Positions 24,265 to 33,300 of a stretch of DNA of 48,225 bases are shown here, one piece after another. How positions within the stretch are numbered: the stretch's first letter is position 1; each line of letters starts with the position of its first letter. Under the pieces are notes generated by a model. That model made no database searches, had not been told where the DNA came from, and was given only the letters and a program-made list of their open reading frames with translations. The translations under genes and the position numbers were made by a program. This stretch comes from Actinomycetes bacterium (GTDB taxonomy: Bacteria > Actinomycetota > Acidimicrobiia > IMCC26256 > PALSA-610), in NCBI GenBank assembly GCA_025360585.1, contig JANYBW010000052.1:1-48225 (forward strand), written 5' to 3'.

Positions 24265-27201
24265 TTACGCCGTAATCAACGCTTCGATCTCTTCACTAAC
24301 CACTTCGCCAATTTCTTCCAACATGAGGACTGCACGTTTTGCAACCTCACGAGCGGAACCCACGCGGCCTTGCTGCACCAGTACCTCGCAAAGTCGCGCG
24401 TAGCGCGATTCGTCGAGCGGCTCGACCGCGATGGCTTGGTCGAGGAGGCGCACCGCTTCGTCGCTGTCACCGCGAGCCACGGCATCATCAGCCACGAGGT
24501 CGAGGAGCGAAAGGAACTGACGTTTCGCGCGTTCGCGCGGGCCAGCAGCCCAATCTTCGTACATATCGCCCGGCAACAATTCTCCGGCGTACAACGCGAT
24601 AGCCAAGCGAGCGGTACCCACACGTTCTTCTCTTGGGCCGGACAACGCCACGGCCGTGCGAGACTCAAACACGCTGAGGTCCGTGATCACCGACGAACCC
24701 AGCCGTAGCATTTCACCTTCGCGCGTGACGATGTCGCCCGAGCGTTGCCGGATTCGGTTCAAAAGATTGCGAAGGCGGCGGCGACCAGTTTCGATCTCGG
24801 CCTCAGGCCAAAGCGTATCGATCACACTGTCTGTGGACATTGCGTCGTGCAGCGCCAAGAGTTTCACCAGCGCACAGGGATGTCCGGCCTGTGGAGTTCG
24901 ATCGCTGCCGGCAACTTCAACCGCGAAACTCCCAAACATGCGGATACGAGTCGTGGCGTCGACCAGCGAGGGAACCTCGGCCGTGTCGCTAAGTATCGCG
25001 ACCAGTGGATCCAATACCGACTTCATATATCGAGACAACAGATCGGGAACATCCATGATGGCCGCTGTGTCTTGCGCGTCGCGATAGTACTGGGCCGCAC
25101 GATCGAGATTCCCCGCGCGAGCATGCGCATAGGACTGTAAAATCACCATCGTCGGCCGATTCGAAGGCACCAGCGCGACTCCAGGATACAGCGCCTCTAG
25201 CTGTTTGATACCGACCTGCGGGTCACCCCACATCGCTTGGTACGTCGCTTCCGCAAGCTCGACCGGCGGGAGATAGTCGACTGATTCCGCGAGCGGACGC
25301 GCACGAACGATGAAGCGTTCGTAGGCGTCAAGATCGCCCAGCCGAGCACTGAGCTCCGCGGTCGAACATAAAAACTCAACCTCTTGGCCAGCGCGAATCC
25401 ACGGGCCGGCATTGCGCTCAAACCCTTCGACCGCGAGCCGAAATTCTTCACGATCACCGCGGTGCGCAGCAATCCACGAAAAGCTCCACCACGCCATCGA
25501 AATGACCGTGCGATCGTGCCGTCGGTTACCGATTTCCAGCGCTTCGGTCGCCGCGCCGAGAGCTTCCGACGACCGGCCGAGAAAGTCGAGGACATCGGCA
25601 TAATTCGCAAGCCAGAACCCACGGGTGTAATCACCGGTTGGCAGCAGTCCCAGCGCGGCTCGCATTTCGGCTTCGCCTTCTTGAGGAAAGCCCGCCATAA
25701 ACAGGGTCGTGTAGCCGCGTCGCGCGAGCGTCTCGGCTCGCCATCGGTGTTCGCCCGCCTGCCGAAAAAGTTCGCTCGCTTCGGCGTAGAGCCGAGCCCC
25801 GGTCGCGAGCGACTCAGCGGTGCACCAGAAGCCCTCGACCCTCGCGATCGAAGTCATGGCGCGAGCGCGGGTCACGATCTCCGTTTCTGGAGCGTCAAGC
25901 AACACGGCATTCGCTACTGCCACCGCCTCGTGGAGTTGTGCGGTCGAAGCAAGATCGCGGGACTGTTCAGCTTGCACGGCCCTACGGACCTTGGCCAAGT
26001 CGTGCGCGTCCGCGATGCTCAACGCCCGCGCCAGCCATTCGGTTCGATACTGCGGCGCCAGCAGTTCCACCGCGAAGCACGCGTGCACCAAGAGTTCGCA
26101 ACAAGATTCCAGCGTTTCGTCATCGAAACGAGTCAGCAGGCTCACTAGCTCTGAGGGTTCCAGCATTTCCAAGTGACCCCATGGCACCGCGACGAGTAGC
26201 GCTGCGAGCGCGCGGTTCTCCGCGGGAAGGTTCTCAAACATCGTGATCGCGAACCGGAGCTCGCTGCGACTTTGGTAATGCTGTGCGATCGCAATTCGTT
26301 GTTCCAACGCCAGTGGTGTCGCGGCTCCGAGGGACTCTCGAATCGGATCCGGCACGACGTACCACTCGCTGAGATGTCCGCTCAACACGCCCGCGCTCAG
26401 TGCGCTCGTGAGTAGGTCGGGCCCGCCGACGAGATCGGCGACCGTCGCATCTACCAAAGGCAGAAACGCAAGCTGGGCAATCCGCGGCTCGGTACGCACA
26501 ATTTCCACGACGAGCTCATCGAGCAGTGTGCGCCCAGCGTTGCCGACTAACGGGGACCACAAGGGATCGGCCAAAATCTTGCGAATCGCTAACCCGATAG
26601 CCGCAGGCCATCCCGTGGTGGCTTCAAAGATTTCACCGACCAGAATTTCGTGGCCGATATCGTGCAACAAGAGACGAATTTCGTCGAGCCCCATTCGGAA
26701 GTCGGATGTACCGAAGTGTTCGGTGCTGGGATCGTTGCCTAACGACAAAAACGGCTGCAGATCACGCCCGACGACAATCGCCCGGCATTCATTCGGCAGG
26801 TCGCTGACGATCCGAGCCAATTCGTTTGCGGCTTCGGGATCGAGGCGTTGGACATCGTCGAATACCAGCGTCACGGCGTTCTTTGCTTGCGCGAGAAAAC
26901 CGACGAACAAATCGATGCTGTCGAGCGGATCGCGGGCCTCATCAGACGTCATCGCGTCGCTGAGATCACCGAATCCTGCTCGCCTCACCGCTCGCCGCAG
27001 CATCGCTACGCATTGCGCCAAGCCAGTTCGCTCAGCGAATTGCAATCGAATCGTGCCGAGTTCCCACTCGGAAATCAATTGACTCGCGAACGTCGACTTT
27101 CCGTATCCGCCCGGGGCTTCCAACAGCACGACACGCTGATGGCGCGCGGAATCGAGTAGCGCCGTCCTGGGAATTATCGGAGCAAGCCGCCCGCCCACCA
27201 T
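24265..27201 (-). CDS. STAND-class ATPase transcriptional regulator with C-terminal SARP/BTAD output domain
   Basis: 978 residues from the ATG at 27201 (MVGGRLAPIIPRTALL). The frame stays open to 27417 but would then overlap the divergent gene and its extension is low-complexity. Residues 20-120 form a MalT-like P-loop NTPase: Walker A APGGYGKST (29-37) and Walker B LVFDDVQ (112-118). GWPAAIGLAIRK marks the end of the NTPase. The middle (about 330-740) is a TPR-like helical array with repeats such as YAEASELFRQAGEHRW and SSEALGAATEALEIG. The C-terminus is an OmpR/SARP winged helix (about 750-840, IRMFGSFAVEVAGSD, TLWPEAEIETGRRRLRNLLN) plus a bacterial transcriptional activator domain (about 850-975). 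The DNA-binding part is at the C-terminus, the reverse of classical SARPs. It probably senses a ligand through the TPR region and controls itself and/or the divergent giant gene. Confidence 0.9.
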   Translation of the reverse strand: MVGGRLAPIIPRTALLDSARHQRVVLLEAPGGYGKSTFASQLISEWELGTIRLQFAERTGLAQCVAMLRRAVRRAGFGDLSDAMTSDEARDPLDSIDLFVGFLAQAKNAVTLVFDDVQRLDPEAANELARIVSDLPNECRAIVVGRDLQPFLSLGNDPSTEHFGTSDFRMGLDEIRLLLHDIGHEILVGEIFEATTGWPAAIGLAIRKILADPLWSPLVGNAGRTLLDELVVEIVRTEPRIAQLAFLPLVDATVADLVGGPDLLTSALSAGVLSGHLSEWYVVPDPIRESLGAATPLALEQRIAIAQHYQSRSELRFAITMFENLPAENRALAALLVAVPWGHLEMLEPSELVSLLTRFDDETLESCCELLVHACFAVELLAPQYRTEWLARALSIADAHDLAKVRRAVQAEQSRDLASTAQLHEAVAVANAVLLDAPETEIVTRARAMTSIARVEGFWCTAESLATGARLYAEASELFRQAGEHRWRAETLARRGYTTLFMAGFPQEGEAEMRAALGLLPTGDYTRGFWLANYADVLDFLGRSSEALGAATEALEIGNRRHDRTVISMAWWSFSWIAAHRGDREEFRLAVEGFERNAGPWIRAGQEVEFLCSTAELSARLGDLDAYERFIVRARPLAESVDYLPPVELAEATYQAMWGDPQVGIKQLEALYPGVALVPSNRPTMVILQSYAHARAGNLDRAAQYYRDAQDTAAIMDVPDLLSRYMKSVLDPLVAILSDTAEVPSLVDATTRIRMFGSFAVEVAGSDRTPQAGHPCALVKLLALHDAMSTDSVIDTLWPEAEIETGRRRLRNLLNRIRQRSGDIVTREGEMLRLGSSVITDLSVFESRTAVALSGPREERVGTARLAIALYAGELLPGDMYEDWAAGPRERAKRQFLSLLDLVADDAVARGDSDEAVRLLDQAIAVEPLDESRYARLCEVLVQQGRVGSAREVAKRAVLMLEEIGEVVSEEIEALITA

Positions 27202-27333
27202 CACGTGAACCGTACTGCGTTGAGCGGGTCGCGGTCCATATCCGGTCGGATCGTTGCCGGAAGGTATCTCGCAAGCTCCACCGCGACCTCTTCGATGGAC
27301 GTTTGATGGACGCTGGTCCAGGACACTTGCGCT
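27202..27333. promoter_or_regulatory. Divergent promoter region between the STAND regulator and the giant secreted protein
   Basis: A 132-bp intergenic region reads outward on both strands. It contains a direct repeat of gatggacg at 27294-27301 and 27305-27312, spaced one helical turn apart. That is the kind of site an OmpR/SARP winged helix would bind, 22-40 bp before the ATG at 27334. I see no clear -35/-10 pair. Regulatory role is inferred from position. Confidence 0.4.
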
Positions 27334-30300
27334 ATGAGTGAACGTAGGTCTCGATTTTCTGCCGTCGCTATCGTTTCGGCCGTCGCTATTTTGGCGTCTG
27401 CGCTCGGACCAGTTCAAGCGTTGCGCAGCGTTGGCCGATCAACCGCGCCCGCACTTCCCATTAGTGCGGCGCTCGCGGACTACCACCCGGTGAGTCCGGC
27501 GCGCATCCTCGATACCCAAACCGGACTCGGGGCACCTAAGGCGCTCCTCGGCGCGTACAAGACCATCGCAGTGCTGGTCGCGGGTGTCGGCGGCGTACCG
27601 GCACAAGGAGCCGGGACCGTAGTGCTCAACGTCGGGGCGAGCGGCACAGCCGTGCCAACACCGTTGACGATATGGCCCACAGGAAAACCTCGGCCTAAGG
27701 GTGCGACCGTTGATGCACTGAGCGGTATCACCACCCAGTCGCTTGTCACTGTCTCGGTCGGGGCCGGCGGAACGATTTCAATTCGTAACGGACAACGCGG
27801 CGTCCGGGTCTTTGCCGATGTGCTCGGCTGGTTTCCCGTTGGATCGGGCATGAACTCACTTCCCGCGGTGCGGCTCCTCGATACGCGTATGGGTGTCGGC
27901 GCTCCCAAAGCACAGTTGACGGCGGCGAGCACCACTGTGGTGACAGTCGCGGGGCGCGGCGGCGTTCCCGCGACAGGAACCGGCACCGCGGTACTGAACA
28001 TCGCGACTTCACGACCAACCGGCCTCACAAACATCACAGTCTGGCCCACTGGTGACGCGATGCCCACTACTCCGATTATTTCATCGCTGATCCCGAGGGA
28101 GGAACGCAACCTCGCGTTCGTACCGCTTTCGGCGAACGGCAAAATTTCGGTCTTCAACTCAAGTGGATTGATCGATGCGACGATCGACGTCATCGGTTGG
28201 CTACCGGCAACCGCGGGTTACACGCCACTGGTCCCCAGTCGATTCCTCGACACCACATCGGGCATCGGAGCTCCGGCAGCCGCGTTGCCGAACAACACCA
28301 CGTTGTCACCAACGCTCGGCGGTTCGTACGGCGTACCCACCGCGGGGGTGACCGCCGCAGTCGTCAACGTTCACGCACTGAACGCAACCACGCAGGCCGA
28401 CGTCGCAACGTTCACGACGGGAGCGGCGATTCCGCTAAGCCAGCTACGAATCAAGAAGGGCGAAGTCGAACAGAACCTCATCCTGGTCCCACTCGATGCA
28501 GCCGGCAAAATTTCGCTGCAGGTAAAAACGACAAAGAGTGGCAAGGTCGATGTCCGTGCCGACGTCGTTGGATACTTCTCGACGCCAGGCACGGGAACGT
28601 GGCGTTTCGTTCCCGACACCCTCACGCTAACGGCTACTGGTCAAACCCAAACCGCGCAGCTCACCGAGTTCGCACCCGATGGTTCCATCGTTTCGGTTTC
28701 GCCGCCCGCGGGTGTCACCAGCACCACGCTGGGAACCGCTGGAACAACAACACGCATCGACCAGCCAAACGGGGTCGTACAGGTCACCGCGACATCGACT
28801 GTCGGTTCCGCCGTCGCGAAATACCTCGTGCCGGGTCAGGCTGAACCGATTCCACTATCGATCATGAACGTTCGTCTCGTGCCCGGCGTACAGGTTGTAT
28901 CGCGATCGAACATCTTTTTTCCGCCCATCGACCTGCCCGACGGGGTCAACCCGCTGACCGCCGGAATTCCTGGCATTTCGAGTGCAGGAATCGGACCGTT
29001 CACCCTGCAAGAGGTCGCCGATCGCGCGTCGCTCAACACTGCGTACGATTTCACGACCGGCCCGACGCAGCTCAAGACCCTCTTGCCATACGTATTGCGC
29101 GGCCCAGCACCCGCAACCGGTTCGACATTGCTCGGATCTGGAGGTAACAACATCTTCGGCAAGGTCGTCGAACCGGTGGGATTTCCGACGCTGCAACGCG
29201 GTGGCTTCAGCCTGATTCTGGTGAACACTGGTCGCCTCGACGACGTCTACGAACAAGTTGATTGGTCCATCTCGGAGCAGAACTTCATCGACGCAGGCTT
29301 TGCGCTCGCGGGCCCGAAATCATTGAACGGTTCGCCGGTCGTTGCTCCCGCCAACGGAGCTGCGGTGCCGAAACGTACCGCCTTCACTAAAGCAATCCGT
29401 TCGGCCATCGGCGCGAATGAAGCCACGAAGCTCACTACACCGAGGGCCAACGCAAAGTCGAAGCTTCTTGATTGCACAACCGAGCTGACGACCCCGTTCG
29501 CGAGCATCAGCATCACACCACCGAACGTTCAGATACTGCCGCTGTTCGAACCACAGGTCCACTACGACGCAACAGGCCACAAACAGATCGACGTGAAGCT
29601 CGGCATCAAGGCGAATGCCAACGCCGCCATCAGTGGCGTTTTACAACCCACCGTGCAGCTGTCTGGCACCTGTTTGCTGGGGACGTTTGCTCGGGTCAAC
29701 ATTCCCGCGGCGTTCCTCGGGCCGCTAGCCGCTCTGCTTGATTTCTACGGCGAGGCCGACTTGAATTTGAAATGGTCGGTGAAAGCATCCGGCGGCCCCA
29801 AGGCAGAACTCGGCGCATCGTGTTCGGCCGTGGCGTCTGCAACAGGTGGGTTCTCGTACAACGAGGCAACCGGCGTGAGTCTTCTTCCACTCGCGCCACC
29901 ATCGATGAGCGCGTCGTGTAGCGGAGTTGCGCGCGCCACCTCGCTCACAACCAACGCGGCGAGCGCCGACGCGACCCTCGGCCTGATCGCCGACTTGCCG
30001 TTCGGAATCAAGTTCGGTGGACGCGTCGCGAACTTCCTTGGCTTCATCACGGGAGTCCAACAGCTGGGAGATGTGCAGTTCGGTTCGATCGATATCGGCC
30101 CGCAAGCCCACGCGCACTGGGATTCGAATGCGCAAGTTGTGTTCGCCAAAGACACCGCATCGTTTGTTGGCATCGACATCATCGCAACCGCGGCAATCAA
30201 ATCACCGCAACTCGAATCATTCGTGCAGTACCTGAGCGCCGGATTGTTCCATGCACCTGCACTCACAATTGATTTTCCGACCGTTCCTGTAGCAGCGCTC

Positions 30301-33300
30301 TATCGAGCAGTCGAGCCCGCAACGCAAGGCTACGGAGGAGCTGGCATCGACCCGACTGTGAGCGTGAACGGAACGGGGCAACTCGCAGGATCGTCCGATA
30401 TCGTCGACGTGACCGTCGGCGACACGATCAACTTCTCGGCCCCCGTCCAGCCGAAAAATATTCCGATCGCGCCAACGCCCGCTATCAGCGCAGGGACGGC
30501 TTGGATCGTCAACGGGGCATCGATCGATCCATTCACACTGTTTTCAAACACCTCAGCTTCCGGCACGAATGTCGTCGGCTCCGGCACCGTGAGTCAATCC
30601 GATTGCGATGCGATCGGCGCGACCGCGAAAGAAGTTCGCCTCCTCGCCGACGCACCGATGTTCGGGCTGAGCACTTCAGGTTTTGCTGGAGGATTTCAAA
30701 TTCGGTGTACCTCACCGTCGATCGAGTGGCTCCCCGCGTCACTTGATCTTGGCAACGACATCAATCGGCTCTCCGACACCGTCGGGCTCGTGCCGCATCA
30801 CACCAAACAGGTCACATGGGGTCTTGACCAAACTGGCTGGCCGACGTGGCTCAAGGCAACACCGAAACTTGGACAGTTCGATGTGCAAGACACGCCTGCG
30901 CCGATCACGTTTACCGTCGACTGTTCGAAAGTCGTACCGCGCGGAAAAGTGACCTACGTCGTCCACGCGAAAACGTTGGTGTTCTTCAATCCGGCGTTGA
31001 CCGCAGACCTCGCCGTCAACGCGGATTGTCGGCCCGAGTACATCGAGTTCAATCCGTCGACTTTGAGCGGCACGGGTCATTCGTCGCTCGATACCTTCGG
31101 TGTGGCCAGCGGTCGCTGGGATTTTGACCCGACGACGTTGGCTGCGGCGCCTCGTTGGCTACGGATCGGCGGGGTTGCGGGCGGGCCTATTGCGGTGAGT
31201 CCGCTCACCGGGACCTATCTCCCGAACAAAGTTGACCAATTCAACATCGGCTTCACGGTCGCGAGCCGGCCATCGACCTGTCGGCTTCAGGCCGCGCGTT
31301 CCCACGATCTCGTTGTCAACACCACATACATCAACGGCCCGCAAGAAGATCGCGGGACGGCAACAATCAAGATCACGCAGCCACTCGTACTTCCTGATGC
31401 GTCGAAATGCGGCCCCGGAGAAATCGCAGGTGGACGCGGCGACCCGCACCTCTACAGCTTTGGCGGGAATTTCTTCGACGCGCAGGTGCTGGGCGAATAC
31501 ACCGCCTTCGCGCCAACGCCCGGAAACGTGGGCCCAACGTTGCAGGTGCGACAAGAGCATTGGTCGGGTGGGCCCAGCATCTTTGCGCCCACGGTGACCA
31601 CCGCCGTCGCGCTCAACACCGACGGCCACACCATCGAGGTGTACATCCGGCCGAACCAAGAGATTCGCGTCGACGGGGCAGTCGTGACGCTTCAAGACGG
31701 CGTTCCAGTTTCAATCGATGACACTGTCTCGATCACGCTTGCGACCCGATCGTCGTACTACTTCGGATCGTGGACGGCCGTGGACATCGATAGTTCCGAA
31801 GGTTCGGTCTCGGTGAACCTGCTCAACGCGTACCTTGACGTCCGGGCGACCATGCCAGTCGGGTTGCCAATTGCCGGCATGTACGGGTCGCCCAATGGCA
31901 ACAAAGCCGACGACCTCACCACCAAAACCGGGACCGTCTATTCGAGCGCGCTCATCCAACAACACGGTACTGAGCTGTACGACTTCACAGACTCGTGGAG
32001 GATTACCGACCCGGCACAATCGCTGCTCGGCGTCCGCTACCCAGGCTTTGCTGACGCGAATTTGCCGTTCAACCGTGCCGGCCTTGCGCCGTACCGAGCG
32101 CAAGTACAGGCGCAGCTCAGCAACATCACCGCGGTGTGCGACGACGGTGGCGGCGCGAGTAGCGCAGCGATCGACGCGCTGGCCATCGAAGTCGCAATCG
32201 GTCGCCCGATCACCCAGCTGGCGAGCTACACCTGCCGATACTCGATTCGCGGCAACGTGCAGTCGCCCGGCGGCGGTCCCGTCGCTGGAGTCGAGATCAC
32301 AGCAGATGCAGTTGGCTTAGAACCGTGCGTTGCCACGACGAACGTCGACGGCGATTATTCATGTGATCTCACGCCCGCATTCTCAGAGATCACCGGCCCA
32401 ACTCCACACACGCCAATCACCGTCACCGCTCAGGCTCGGTGGGCGGGAGCGCCCGCCGTCGTCTCATCCGGCACCTACGATTTCACTTCCCTCGCGGGCT
32501 TTGAGACTTCGCCATCGGTTGCCACAATCAATCTGGCGATCGATCCCAACGCACTCCCCAGGGTCGTGCTCGCGGGTTCACTCATCGACAACAGCGGATC
32601 GGTCACGACGCCAACTGCGATAACCGTTGTGGGCTACGACGCCTCGAATGCACTCACCGTGGTTCTGCGCGACATTGTGAATCCCACGGCGAACGGCGAC
32701 TACGCGTACGTCCACGCGCTGCCGCATGGCACCACCCACGCCGACGTCACCCTCGAAGTGGGCCCGCAGTCGGACTGGATCGTCAATCACGCCACGCCAC
32801 TCGTTGACGGAGCGAACGCGTTTACCTTCGACGTTGACGAACGCGTCCCGCGCATCGACGTCTCCGGCACGATGACCGGTACCGCAGGCGCGCCTTTCGC
32901 GAGTGGCGCGTACTTCCTGATCCGCGCCTTCGATGCCACGAACACTCCGCTCTTGAGCACGCGCAGGTTCTTCGCACCCAATCCAACTGACGGTTCGTAC
33001 TCGTTCAGTCAAGATCTGCCGAAGGCCGCGGTGCGTGCGACCGTTACCCCGGAAATCGGGCTGGCGATCGACTACAAAACCACGAATATTCCAAACTTGG
33101 TGAAGGGTGGAAACCCAGTCACGATCAACACCACCTATGACCCGCCAGTGTTGATGCTCTCCGGAGTGGTCACCACCTATGGTCAACGGTTCAATACCTC
33201 GGTGTCGGTACCGATCAAAATCTTCGACGCGAACAACAATGTCCTCGACTACGTCAACCGTTTCGCGTTCCAAAACGCTGACGCGACCGGCCACTACAGC

